The position numbers were made by a program, and so were the translations under genes. Source: Maniola hyperantus (Eukaryota > Arthropoda > Insecta > Lepidoptera > Nymphalidae). Taken from it: a stretch of 64,000 bases of DNA. The stretch covers positions 8,184,001 through 8,248,000 of the forward strand of contig NC_048554.1 in assembly GCF_902806685.2 (NCBI RefSeq). The letters are read 5' to 3'. Positions within the stretch are counted from its first letter, which is position 1; each line of letters starts with the position of its first letter. This document shows, piece after piece, positions 21,415 through 31,447 of this stretch. Under the pieces are notes generated by a model. That model saw only the letters and a list, made by a program, of their open reading frames with translations. It made no database searches and was not told the DNA's origin.

Positions 21415-21622
21415 CATAGCCTCAACTAAACGGTTAAGGAGCGGAATTCCGAAAGGGGTTTTTTTTTTTGTAAAAAAAAATCAGAAAGGTCGGAGGTTCA
21501 AACCCCATCCGTTGCACTATTGTAGTACCTACTCCTAACACAAGCTTGACGCTTAGTTGGAGGGGAAAGGGGAATATTGGTCATAATTAAGATGGCTAAT
21601 AATCTTTAAAAAAACAAGATAG
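21415..21622 (+). mobile_element. tRNA-derived SINE with ACAAGCTTGACGC tail
   Basis: CGGTTAAGGAGCGGAATTCC resembles an A box and GGAGGTTCAAACCCCATCCG a B box. The body has CCTAACACAAGCTTGACGCT, AGTTGGAGGGGAAAGGGG and AATATTGGTCATAATTAAG, a common lepidopteran 3' tail, ending in an A run. A T10/A9 stretch interrupts the head. No other copy is in the window. Confidence 0.55.
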
Positions 21623-21768
21623 TATCATTTTATAAAAGACTAGCTTATGCGCATTGATGGCGCCATATACCTATTTTAGGCGTAACTTATATTATTATAA
21701 TATATCAGTCGCCGTTCTGCTGTTCGTTGAATGTATTATAGGTACCTACAATGTCAGAAATCTTCTCG

Positions 21769-21962
21769 TACACGCAAAATAACGCGTAAAATTTAACTTC
21801 TCACGCGCCATTTTAACTTTATGTGTCGAAATTCGTGTCCAAAGTGTGATTTTAGTGCTTATTTTAAAGGCGAACCCAGTACGGGTTCGCCTTTAAAATA
21901 AGCACTAAAACATGACAGTTAAACCATAGATTTAAAATGGCACGTGAGGAGTCACTTTGTAC
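21769..21962. mobile_element. Foldback family E, copy 1
   Basis: The ends GTACACGCAAAATAACGCG and CACTTTGTAC are roughly inverted, as are CACGCGCCATTTTAACTTTA and TAAAATGGCACGTGAGGAG. A perfect hairpin fills the centre (21850-21910): TTTTAGTGCTTATTTTAAAG pairs with CTTTAAAATAAGCACTAAAA. Copy 2 is at 38037-38180, a decayed copy at 34229-34325. Confidence 0.7.
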
Positions 21963-22506
21963 GGACTATATAAAGTTTCAACTTTCAACTCAATCGGATG
22001 AGCTATAGTTAACAAACAAACAACCGAACGGATATACAAACATTAATTTTAATAATTATACCTACTCTGTAACACGGAGTGAGACAGCTTTTCAATGTAG
22101 GGCAAAAAAGTAAATTAGGTCCAATAATAGGAATTGCTGTTTTCATGTAATAGGTAACCTTGTGGTGTACTATGATTACCTACTGATTGTACCAATGAAT
22201 AGGATATTTTTTGCATGAATCAAACGCAAAAATAATATTATGTACCCTTCCTATCTTACCTACGCTAAAATATAGGTACCTACCTACTTACTTTGACTAA
22301 AGTTTATCTACGTAGCACTTGATTGTGTTTTATTGTAAAGGCTAGGCTACTGGTTAGGAAGAATAGGAATAACATTCGAAATAAAGAGTTTAAAAGTTTT
22401 GAACCCCAAAACATATTATAAGGTTACCTAACTCTTAACCAAAAAAAAGGAGAAGAATTGAACTAAAATAATGCCTTTACGCCGTTGATCGTCGAGCTGG
22501 AAGACT
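21963..22506. other. No feature recognised
   Basis: AT-rich, no supported features. Confidence 0.35.
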
Positions 22507-22664
22507 CATAGCATATTATTATATAATATCAGTCCCGGCTTAACTCACGTGTTTAGTCGACGTTCGCCCGACTAGTTTCGACTAAACACGTGAGTAAAGC
22601 CGGGACAGATAATATATATAATGGAAATCACTCACGATAGTTTAAACGATATCATAGCATATTA
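22507..22664 (+). mobile_element. Foldback family C, copy 1, with 12-bp direct repeats
   Basis: CATAGCATATTA occurs at 22507-22518 and again at 22653-22664, enclosing a 134-bp element. A hairpin pairs CGGCTTAACTCACGTGTTTA with TAAACACGTGAGTAAAGCCG around GTCGACGTTCGCCCGACTAG. Next come the copy-specific arm GGGACAGATAATATATATA and the conserved end ATGGAAATCACTCACGATAG plus TTTAAACG. The copy-specific arm pairs with the left flank up to the direct repeat. Confidence 0.75.
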
Positions 22665-22689
22665 ATATCGTACCTACTTGTTTCTTTCT

Positions 22690-23080
22690 TCACTCTGGGC
22701 TGGTTTCCGCACTTAAACGTTTCCGTTTGTTGTGCGTATATTATCGGATTATCGGTCCGTGTTTTATAGGACATAATATTTCAGAGAGAGCGCTCAGGAG
22801 CTTTTCGATCTTGTGCCCCCTTCAACTTTTTACCACCGTACTGCAAGACGCCGGGTGTGTTCCTTATGTTGATGTCGTCGAAATTACATCTATACGCACG
22901 AAACGTCTTGGGTTATCATTCCTCATACGAATGGCTAAGGATTGAAATACTCTTCCGCGATCTGGGTTTCCCACATCATCACTTCATCACTTTCCATCAG
23001 GTGTTATTGTGGTCAAGCGTGTGCCTATAGTGAATTTAAAAAATCTTATTTATGAAGACACTTTAAGTATGCAACAATAC
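22690..23080 (+). pseudogene. LINE ORF2 C-terminus (jockey-like)
   Basis: The frame includes SIRTKRLGLSFLIRMAKD then, after a stop, NTLPRSGFP. This matches the RIRTKRxxxSFLxRTAxxWNTLP motif that ends the reverse transcriptase ORF of a common lepidopteran LINE; the other copy is at 49423-49740. It carries stop codons and is 5' truncated. Confidence 0.65.
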
Positions 23081-23597
23081 ATTAATTACATTCAATGAGA
23101 ATAACATTAGTTGAGCTTTATGGTTTGCATAACTACTTATTTATATCATACGAGTTTTCCTGTAAATTTAAATATTGCTGAGTAACTTATATTTTATATT
23201 ATTTAAATAATTATGAATTATAATTGAATTGATTTTTGAATATTATCGACTTGGTTATTATTTATTCTGACATACGGTAACACACTCATGCGCAGATACT
23301 AGATATAGCCATAGGACTTGATGTATTCAAATCAAACAATAATTTGTCATGCAAGTATATTTTCAGGCTCTACCCGCCTAGATACCTATACCTAACTTTA
23401 CCTCAATATCAATTTTTTTTAATCACTCTTAGTAAATAATCATAAACTTAAAACGAACTTGGCATAATGGTGTGATTAATGATCAGATCTATAGATAAAT
23501 AAAATCAACAGATTTAAAAAAAATCGGGATCGTTATCCCGATTTTTTCTATTCCGTTGAATAAGAAGTAAAAATTATCTAGATTTTATTTTAATATA
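23081..23597. other. AT-rich stretch with one hairpin
   Basis: The only structure is a perfect hairpin at 23518-23547 (AAAAAATCGGGAT, loop CGTT, ATCCCGATTTTTT). It looks like a bacterial terminator but sits in animal DNA far from any gene. Confidence 0.5.
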
Positions 23598-23785
23598 CTA
23601 GACTATGTCTGCGACTTCGCGTGGATTGAGGTTTCTGAAAATTTCGGGTTTTGCATGAGAATGATTTTCCGGGATGCAAAATAGCCTTTGTCCTTCTCCG
23701 GGATGCGAGCTATCCCTGTACTAAATTTTGTCAAAAAAGCTACCGTAGGCACTTTGGAATTTATGATATTAATATAAATATAATA
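23598..23785 (-). mobile_element. Hel-1 Helitron, diverged
   Basis: The inverted 3' end is ACTAGACTATGTCTGCGACT. Then GATTTTCCGGGATGCAAAAT, CCTTTGTCCTTCTCCGGGAT and a decayed 5' end ATGATATTAATATAAATAT follow. Confidence 0.55.
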
Positions 23786-23929
23786 TCTTCACCTTAAGCA
23801 GTAGGTAGGTAATTGAAATAAACTTTTTTGAATCAGTAAATAATTCTTATCTTATCAAGTCAATTTTTAGTGGCGGCTGTCAATTTTTTTTTGGTAACAT
23901 GACATCTGTTGCACAATGGTTACGTGCTA

Positions 23930-24190
23930 GAGTGTAATTATCGACCATCGCCTTCCGTGTACGACACTAACAATGAAACCGATATCGAATCGAAAACGAT
24001 CAAAACTAGATTTCGGTCAGTCTTTTTATTGCTCGAACACGCAATTTAAGAGTGGCCTCGCCTCCCTGAGACAGCTGTTTCCACACGAACGGACGCACTT
24101 TGCAAGGAAGTGTTATTACATCACAGTAAGAAATCGGTTTGCGTTTTAATTAATGTCTAGTTTTTGTGCCACCGCGAGGGTAACGATTCG
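23930..24190 (+). promoter_or_regulatory. Possible promoter and 5' exon
   Basis: A non-repetitive, GC-richer patch. GGTCAGTCTTTTT (24014) fits an initiator (TCAGTC), and 110 bp downstream ACATCACAGTAAGAAA offers a good splice donor. No coding frame starts in between. Offered only as a candidate non-coding first exon. Confidence 0.2.
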
Positions 24191-24634
24191 CTTGCACACA
24201 GCGACATTTATAAAATAATGTTCCACTAGATGCGGCGCCTCCTCAGACTAAGAATCAAGGAGACTTGGCATCAAAATAATAATATCTTGTTAGAGCAAGC
24301 TAGGTGTATAGAAAAGCTCTGAAGAGTGATAAAGACAAAAACACATGTTTTGTCTTCGTCATAGTTTAGCTTTTGTTTTGTCATCTGTGCCCAACAAACC
24401 TCTGTGATAGTAATTTATTGCAAATATTACGAATTTTTATTTACATTTTTATTTATTTGGTGTAGACACCATGTATGGTGCATTGCTGTGTGATCGGCTG
24501 TAAAAGTTGTAGCGAATTATGAAACATAACCTTTCACACTTAAGTATGATTTCTATTGTTGTTTCCCTTTATTTCTTGTGTCGTGTCCCTTTCGGGTATA
24601 CGCGTCTGACAAGTCCACCTTGATCCTTTGTCTG
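24191..24634. other. No feature recognised
   Basis: No supported gene or repeat. Confidence 0.35.
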
Positions 24635-24985
24635 AGGGCGCCTCATAGTAACAACGTTAGTACGTTGTACGTAGTAGTACATACAATTTCTTTGGTAACA
24701 ACATATTCCAACGAACATCGGTGTTCGCAACCTGTCAATCGTAATTCCTAATACGCATTAAATGCCGAGCGTTTGAAAAATGAAACTTGCGCGATAACTT
24801 TAAATTATTATTCAACTTAATACTTATGATATTTGAATATGTATATTGTATAGGTAGCTTTAATACCTGTAGTCTATTCTAACTTATCTAGTCATGTTCG
24901 TAGAAACGGATCGCGTCTAAAGGATTGCGATTGACAGGAGTGCGGACACAGATCGTTGGAACATGTTGTTACTATGAAGCGCCCC
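24635..24985. mobile_element. MITE with imperfect inverted ends
   Basis: GGGCGCCTCATAGTAACAAC at the left is inverted as GTTGTTACTATGAAGCGCCC at the right. Pairing resumes after a 45-bp interruption in the left arm (AACAACATATTCCAACGAAC with GATCGTTGGAACATGTTGTT) and extends to CCTGTCAATCG and CGATTGACAGG. No coding capacity. Confidence 0.6.
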
Positions 24986-25164
24986 ATCTAGTTGAACATT
25001 TATATCGCTGTTCGCATATAGCTGTTTTCAAGCTAAACGACTGATGGATTGGAATGTCCTTGAAATACCGTTATCTACTTCTATCTTATGTAAGAGAAGG
25101 CTACGCCTATGGAGTTCCATTTTCATACTAGCGCGTTTCCTCCAAAAAATGAATGTGCCTTTTA

Positions 25165-25490
25165 CACCACAGTCAACTCATCACCGGCCCACTACTGAGC
25201 TACTGAGGACTAGTCTCCTTTCGGAATGAGTAGGGTGTAAGCCATAGTCCACCACGCTGGCCTAGTGCGAATTATCAGACTTCCTAGACCTTTAAGAACA
25301 TTATGGAGATCTCTTAGGAAATGCAGGTTTCCTCACGATGTTTTCCTTCACCGTTAAAGCAACTCATATTTAATTGTTTAAAACGCACATAACTCCGAAT
25401 AGTTAGAGGTGTGTGCCCGGGATTAAACCCCGACCGTTCGAATAGAAGACCAATGTCTTAACCACTAGGCTATCACCACGATCTATATAT
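25165..25490 (-). mobile_element. Metulj-like SINE, near full length
   Basis: On the minus strand the A box GTGATAGCCTAGTGGTTAAG and the B-box region (CGGGGTTTAATCCCGGGC) are followed by CTATTCGGAGTTATG, GGTGAAGGAAAACATCGTGA, GAGGAAACCTGCATTTCC and CTGAGCTCAGTAGTGGGCC-like tail sequence. A tRNA-derived, RNA polymerase III-type retroposon. Confidence 0.7.
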
Positions 25491-25811
25491 AAAAAATACC
25501 AGTTTAGGTATCAGTATAAATTGTTGTGACGTCAGATACGCCCAGCCTATCAAGCCTGTGAAAACCCTAAATTGCTAGAACTTTTTATTTTCATTAATCA
25601 TTCATAGTTAAACACCTATTTTATCTTAATTGTTTTCTGAGTGTTCTGAAAGACTTCCTTTACAATTTTATAATAAGTACACAGTTTTATTAGGTTGCAA
25701 TTAAATACCTAAAACATATTATAATACCTACTGTGTAGACGCAGACCACTTGCCGGACCAACGCCATCCGGTGCTCTGAAAGTAAACCTTCAAAGCATGT
25801 TTTGCATAGTA

Positions 25812-26197
25812 TTAAATATCTTAAAGGAAAAGGTGACTGACTGACTGATCTATCATCGCACAGCTCAATCTATAAGTCCCGCAAATTGCTAATGCGCGTG
25901 GCCGCCGTTTTAGTGACTTTAGAGAGTTCAGAAATAGACTGAAGTTTCGAGCTGATGGTATATTTTTATTTCGGCTTACTTCAAAATGACGTCATTTCGA
26001 TGTTAATGAGACATGGTTCCAGCGCAATAGCAATTTGTGGGACTTAAATAGTAGACGAATCGGGCTGTTCGGCTCGCAGATAGCTATTATGACGTAGATA
26101 TCTTCTAAGAAAGGGTTTTTAAAAATTTAACCCCTAGACAGTAAAATAGGGGTTTTGTAGTTAGTCAACGCAAATGAAGTCGCGGACATAAGTTAGT
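25812..26197 (+). mobile_element. Hel-2 Helitron interrupted by foldback family B
   Basis: The 5' part AAAGGAAAAGGTGACTGACT to ACAGCTCAATC continues after the insertion with GTAGACGAATCGGGCTGTTC, AGCTATTATGACGTAGATAT and the terminus CGCGGACATAAGTTAGT. The insertion (25871-26048) splits the conserved segment between CAGCTCAA and GGATCGGGCTG, so it is younger than the Helitron. Confidence 0.75.
25871..26048 (+). mobile_element. Foldback family B, nested in a Hel-2 copy
   Basis: The ends TAAGTCCCGCAAATTGCTAA and ATAGCAATTTGTGGGACTTA are inverted repeats. The interior contains GACTGAAGTTTCGAGCTGAT and TGACGTCATTTCGATGTTAA. TA on both sides fits a TA target duplication, as in Tc1/mariner-type MITEs, but this is inference. 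Other copies are at 27934-28101 (inverted), 39617-39794 and 63915-63947. Confidence 0.75.
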
Positions 26198-26505
26198 AAA
26201 ATATAAACACACAATCCATTAGAGTTTTTAATTGAGTTCTAAATGGCAATACTGATAGGGGTCAACCTTTATTAGTTACATTATCTATAGTAGTATCGGT
26301 AATACAAGGATAATTACAATAGATGTCTATTGTTTCGCGACCTTCGGGTGACCGGCGCACGGTCCACCATTGCTCTGATTAATTTGATACTTACAAAAAG
26401 CTATTTTGAAGTATGTAGGTAGGTAGTTTTTTTATCTTAATCACTTTGATGAAGAACAAACTAAATTATCTACACCTACATTTACCTTGGACATCGACAT
26501 CGTGA
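26198..26505. other. No feature recognised
   Basis: No supported gene or repeat. Confidence 0.35.
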
Positions 26506-26507
26506 CG

Positions 26508-26640
26508 AAAGTACAGATTGGCAGACTTAACACACCTTTAAGAACAATTTAGAGAACTCTCAGGTAGATATACAGGCTTACTCACGATGTTGTCCATCGC
26601 CGTTAAAGCAAGTGATATTTAATTGATTAAAACCATCGAT
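26508..26640 (-). mobile_element. Metulj-like SINE body fragment
   Basis: On the minus strand, ATCACTTGCTTTAACGGCGA, ACAACATCGTGAGTAAGCCT and GTCTGCCAATCTG match the SINE body. The tRNA-like head is missing. Confidence 0.55.
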
Positions 26641-26937
26641 TTTTAAAAACCAATATCACGAGCGATACGTTGAATCGCGTGCGGCCGTCTGATGATAAAG
26701 TCAATAGACTTTTGCAAATTCTATTGTCTTTTTGAGTGCGTTTTTTTTTGTTCTAAGGGCCTATCTATATACTACGATGATTAGAACTCACATACGCACA
26801 ACGCAGGGGCGTGCTAAGGATCGAAGCCCCAAGCCTGAATGATAGAACTGGGCGGTAAAACTGCGACTTAGTGTTACATTAATAGGTACGGTTCTATTGA
26901 TAGTTTTGTTTTTGATTTTTTAAGTGTTTTACAATTT

Positions 26938-27055
26938 TCTCAAAGGTTTATGAACTCTGCCAATACGCATTAGGCCAGGCTAATCCATTCTCAAGTTGAG
27001 AGAAAACCCGTGCTCAGTTATAGACGGGCATTAAGAGGATGATGATGTATATTTA
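26938..27055 (+). mobile_element. Metulj-like SINE 3' part
   Basis: CTCAAAGGTTTATGAACTCT, GCCAATACGCATTAGGCCAG and CCCGTGCTCAGTTATAGACG, then GATGATGATG, match the SINE 3' half. The orientation is opposite to the fragment at 26508-26640. Confidence 0.6.
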
Positions 27056-27596
27056 ACGGACTTAATGAAAGGTAAGGGGTCTGAATTCAGTGCAGTTTAT
27101 GTCGAAACTACCTGCCCTCAATTTACTCTCTTCATAACACAAATCACCACAATTACAACTTAGACTTGGCAGGTTTAACTTTTCATTTAGTCGCGTAATC
27201 GGTAAACGTGAAAAAAATTAGAACTAAAATAAGAAGAAACATTAAAAGAAATTTCGTTGCGTTTTGAGCCTCTACAATTCTGCTCTTTAATAACATAAAA
27301 AACACAATAGGTACTCCGTTGTGCAACTATCGGTTTTTGTGATTATTACATTCAATTTACCAATTAATTTTTTCAAAGAGAAAACGTGGACAGTATTATT
27401 GTGAGAAAATTGTAGAAAAACTGTTCAACGTTATATTATTAACATCTAAGTAATCTTGAAACAAGATTCTTTTACCGTATCTATACTTATACAGTTAGAT
27501 AGTACCTACTTGAACATTGCATTTATAAAATCTAATATCACCAAAATATAACAAAAATTACTTCGTGCTTTGTATTTTTAAAACTAAGTACTATTT
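27056..27596. other. No feature recognised
   Basis: AT-rich, no supported features. Confidence 0.35.
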
Positions 27597-27690
27597 TATG
27601 TCCACGACTTTGTCCGCGTGGACTACACAAATTTGAACCCTTTCTTTACCTCTTTAGGGGTTGAATTTTCTTAAAACCTTTCTTAGCGGA
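27597..27690 (-). mobile_element. Hel-2 3' part joined to Hel-1
   Basis: TTTGTCCGCGTGGACTACAC, TAGGGGTTGAATTTTCTTAA and CTTTCTTAGCGGATG are the inverted 3' half of Hel-2. Similarity stops at 27690, where a Hel-1 copy in the opposite orientation begins. Confidence 0.6.
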
Positions 27691-27691
27691 T

Positions 27692-27862
27692 GTTTGCTAG
27701 CTTTTCACGGCCCAACAGTTTAACCGATTTTGTTGAAATTTGGTACAGAGTTAGCTTACATCCCGGTAGGACACAAGCTTTTTATCCCGGAAAATTAAAG
27801 AGTTCCCACGGGATTTATATAAACCTAAATCCATGCGGATGAAGTCGCGGGCATCATCTAGT
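27692..27862 (+). mobile_element. Hel-1 Helitron, 5'-truncated
   Basis: GCTAGCTTTTCACGGCCCAA, AATTTGGTACAGAGTTAGCT and TTTTTATCCCGGAAAATTAA lead to the terminus GTCGCGGGCATCATCTAGT. Its expected 5' end is replaced by the inverted Hel-2 piece. Confidence 0.7.
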
Positions 27863-27933
27863 ACCTACATATATATAAAGATAAATTTATTTCCGTGCAT
27901 ACTTAGAAATATAAACTTTAGACGTATCCACGT

Positions 27934-28101
27934 TTAAGTCTCGCAAATTGCTATTGCGCTGGAATCATGTCTCATTAACATCGAAATGACGTCATTTTGA
28001 CGTCAGCCGAACTAAAAATATACCATCAGCTTGAAACTTCAGTCTAGTGCTGACGTCACTAAAATGGCAGCCACGCGCATTAGCAATTTGCGGGACTTAT
28101 A
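27934..28101 (-). mobile_element. Foldback family B, inverted copy
   Basis: TTAAGTCTCGCAAATTGCTA and TAGCAATTTGCGGGACTTAT are the ends. TTAACATCGAAATGACGTC and CTGACGTCACTAAAATGGC show the opposite orientation to the copy at 25871. Confidence 0.75.
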
Positions 28102-28930
28102 CCTATCAACTGAAATAATAGATAATATTATTTATACCAACTATAGATCCTTAGATCTATTATCTTTAATATTACCTTTTGTTAATAGCCTGCCAAAGAT
28201 ACGGTCACTGTATCCCTGCTAATGACTACAAAAGCGAGATTTTTTATACAAAACAGATTACTATGACTAAACAAATACAAGTCATAATTGTACAAATGTA
28301 TTTTATCTCTTGCCTTGTACACAATGTCATCGTTGACATTACGGAAACGTCGTCAAAGATACATAGTATTATATCTAAAAGCGCAAAAAATATATACCAA
28401 AAAATTTAATAAGGAGATGACTTTATAAAAATATGTGTCAGGTTTCGGTCTATGTACAAAGTGTAGTGAACAAAAAATGCTTGTTTATCTGTTTTTTTTT
28501 CATATATTAGACTCTAATAATGACAGTATTGATATATCTGTTTGTTTAAATTAGTTTGGAGTATTATTTAATGAGAAAAATCTAGAGGATTTGCCTGTAA
28601 ATCAGCGCTGCAGTAGTCAAATACCATTATGTTGAAGTTTCCATTGTCAAATTGAAATAAACAAATGAGATTTGGAAAACAGCACCTACGTTATATAACG
28701 TATTAATTCAAGGTAAGTGTTTGCAAGTTTTGTTGGTCTAGAATCTAGATTATGGAAATTATTACAAATATATCAAAAGAAATTCAAATCTTATGGATCT
28801 ACATCGTAATTATTGAGGTGATAACTAAAACCCATTCATTATTCAAAGATTTTTTGTTGAATTCTGTATTTACCTAGATGAGATCAGGACAGTCCAGAGT
28901 CATCGAAAAAAAATTATGTAGTTACTAACC
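28102..28930. other. No feature recognised
   Basis: AT-rich sequence; the 76-codon frame at 28179-28409 has no coding character. Confidence 0.35.
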
Positions 28931-28931
28931 G

Positions 28932-28992
28932 CTGGGTTTTTAACATCGAATATGAAATTAGGTAAATTCAATATTCGAAGTTAAAAACCCAG
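28932..28992. repeat. 61-bp hairpin
   Basis: CTGGGTTTTTAACATCGAAT pairs with ATTCGAAGTTAAAAACCCAG with one mismatch. It is followed by AAACCCAGAACCC, echoing the arm. Confidence 0.65.
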
Positions 28993-30090
28993 AAACCCAG
29001 AACCCACATAATTATGTAAAAACAAAATGAAAAGGTGTGGGTTGTGGTCTTTCCATATAATATTAAAAAAGCAAGAAAAGTGTTAGGTACTGGAATTTTA
29101 TCTGTGAATTTTAACAGCGGGTTTTTACGTCAATAAGAATTGGAAAAGTATTTTCCATTCGATTTTGTTAAAAAAGTACAATAAATTGTTGAGTTATTGT
29201 GTTAATAAGGAATACGCTTTCGTATTTTAATTACGTAGTTCAGACATAAACATACTGGGCTTTTACGCTATCGAAAGCAGTATTTACGTAGAATGACGTC
29301 CGAGAAACAATATAAGTACCTACCTACGTTTAAAAAGTTGTTACGAAATTCCTAATTGATGAATATATGGATAACAATTTTCTGGTTATACCTACATGTA
29401 AAAAAAGTTTACCGGGTAGTTAAAGATACTGTATCTTATTTCTCTGTATTGTTACATTGTAGTGAAATGAAATTCTTTTATTTTGTAAAATAATGTATCT
29501 ATACCTAAGTACTTTGTATTGTTGCGTTTATAATATATATGAGCAATGAAGTATTTTCTTCTTCTTTTCATCTCTTCACGTAATATCTCTACGTAGGATC
29601 TACTGTTGGGGATTAATAATGTGATAGGCTCCTGGATTTCTTCGCATTTATAGTGTGACTTTAATTTTATGTACCATACATTTTTAAATAGGAATTTTAC
29701 CTACAGTAAAATACTTGTCTCGAAATAAATTCGATTGCGCAACAGACAAAATATTACAATATTTTATTATTGTGCATATCGAAAAAATAATAACAAGTCG
29801 TACGTTACACTAAGGCGATCTTGTTAAGATCAAGTTCACAAAGAAAGCGGTTAATCCGCATTCTTCTACACATCGACGCAATTGATTTTTTACACCACGT
29901 GTGTTTAATGCATGTTTGCGAATTCCTTTATTTCTTCGAAGAACTTTATCTGTACTCTAGAATTCGATAAACCCGGCGGCTGTGGAATTCTACTAAGCGG
30001 TCGAATAGATTAATATATTTTTTAAACAAAACAGCGTACTTATTTTCTTTTTGTAGATATTTTTTAATATAATTAAATCGTGACTAAAAA
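28993..30090. other. No feature recognised
   Basis: 1.1 kb of AT-rich sequence without supported features. Confidence 0.35.
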
Positions 30091-30297
30091 TCCTACTAAT
30101 ATTATTAGGTATCAGGTGCAAAAGTGTGTTGGTTTGTCCTTCCATCAGCAACAGAGCTACAAATCAACGTAATTTTTTGCATACCTATAGGCCTATAGAG
30201 GTCAAGCCAAAGAGTGACATAGGTTACATTTTGTTCCGAGAAATCAAAGAGCTCCCATGGGATTTAAAAAAAACATAAAAATTCGCGGGCATCATAT
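30091..30297 (+). mobile_element. Hel-1 Helitron, diverged
   Basis: TCCTACTAATATTATTAGGT, GTGTGTTGGTTTGTCCTTCC and GAGTGACATAGGTTACATTT, then GGGATTTAAA and TTCGCGGGCATCATATTA. The CTAG end is mutated. Confidence 0.6.
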
Positions 30298-30997
30298 TAT
30301 GTTAAAGGATATTTTTACTTTTTCTTCTAATATACAGTCCGATACTTTTTCATCTATATATACTGTTAAGCTTCCCATGTTCATCTTTAGTCCTCTGGGC
30401 AAATAATACAATACGCTTCTCCGTCCGTCTTGTCGGCAAATGCGTCGATATTTAACCAATAGTTTACCAAATATAAATCGGCTTGCAAACGCCACTGTTT
30501 CTATGTCCATTGTGAATGTGTCTTTATAGTGAAAAGTCCACTGATGTCAGCCTCGAACTCAATAACTCAAATTTAACGGCCTTGCCGCGGACATAATATT
30601 TGTTTCATATCATAATCATTACGTGGTTGACATCCCGGGCGGATCAGCGAGGCCAATCGACAATCGTACCTACTGGAAAAACAACGTTGTAATTAAGGCC
30701 ATATTATTTACTTCTAATTATTGTGTTGAGAATTGAGATATGCGGTAAACGATAACGGGGTCTTGTTTCGTTGATTAAATGTGTCCTTTGTTTTGTAATT
30801 AGTTCGCAAAATTTAGAATAGCAACAGACTTTACCAATTTTATATAACAGAAGACGAATTAAGTAGCTTTGTAAGTATTTGGAAACGAGTTGGAGAACTT
30901 AGTTAATCTATGAAAATAAAGTCATCCTATTTATGCGTTTCATTGATATAGCTATCTCGCACATCCATGGTCCATGATACCATATGGTGATACCATG
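30298..30997. other. No supported gene
   Basis: A 72-codon minus-strand frame (30292-30510) overlaps the Helitron end and has no recognisable domain. Confidence 0.3.
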
Positions 30998-31107
30998 TAT
31001 AGTGCGTGAGAGGTCGAGATGGCAATCGGGGTATGAGGGGCTGTGCGGGTGTGCGGGGCGTCTTCACCCCGATTGCCATCTCATCTCGACCTGTCGCCTA
31101 CTATAGG
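30998..31107. mobile_element. Foldback family A, shortened
   Basis: Ends TATAGTGCGTGAGAGG and CCTGTCGCCTACTATAGG with GAGATGGCAATCGGGG and CCCCGATTGCCATCTCATCT. The interior is reduced to one GC-rich arm. Confidence 0.75.
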
Positions 31108-31117
31108 TATATTCAAT

Positions 31118-31447
31118 ACTAGCTGACTTGCTGCTTATAAAATCGGTGAAGGGGTGAAATTTCTAAAAACCCTGAAATACTTATTTCTTTATTTTTAGTC
31201 GAAAGCCTAAATACCAATTATCATGGATATAACTTGTAAAATGACGGGCGTTTATCCCCGTATTTAACCCTCTTAGAACTGAGAAAGGATTTATGAAAAT
31301 GTCACCCCATTTTCAAAAATCCTTTCTTAGTGAGTAGGAAGGTACCTGCTTACGTCATAGCAGAAACCTTAAAGTTTCTAACGCCAGCGGTTTAGGCTGT
31401 GTTGATAGATCAGGCAGTCAGTCAGGACAAGCATTTTCCTATGTCTA
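31118..31447 (-). mobile_element. Hel-2-like Helitron, strongly diverged
   Basis: The inverted end ACTAGCTGACTTGCTGC, then CCATTTTCAAAAATCCTTTC, CTTACGTCATAGCAGAAACC and GATAGATCAGGCAGTCAGTC, matches the order of Hel-2 with a longer interior. Confidence 0.55.

Noticed and set aside
23518..23547. Hairpin followed by a T run, like a rho-independent terminator
   Set aside because: The surrounding DNA is animal nuclear sequence without bacterial genes; treated as a plain hairpin.
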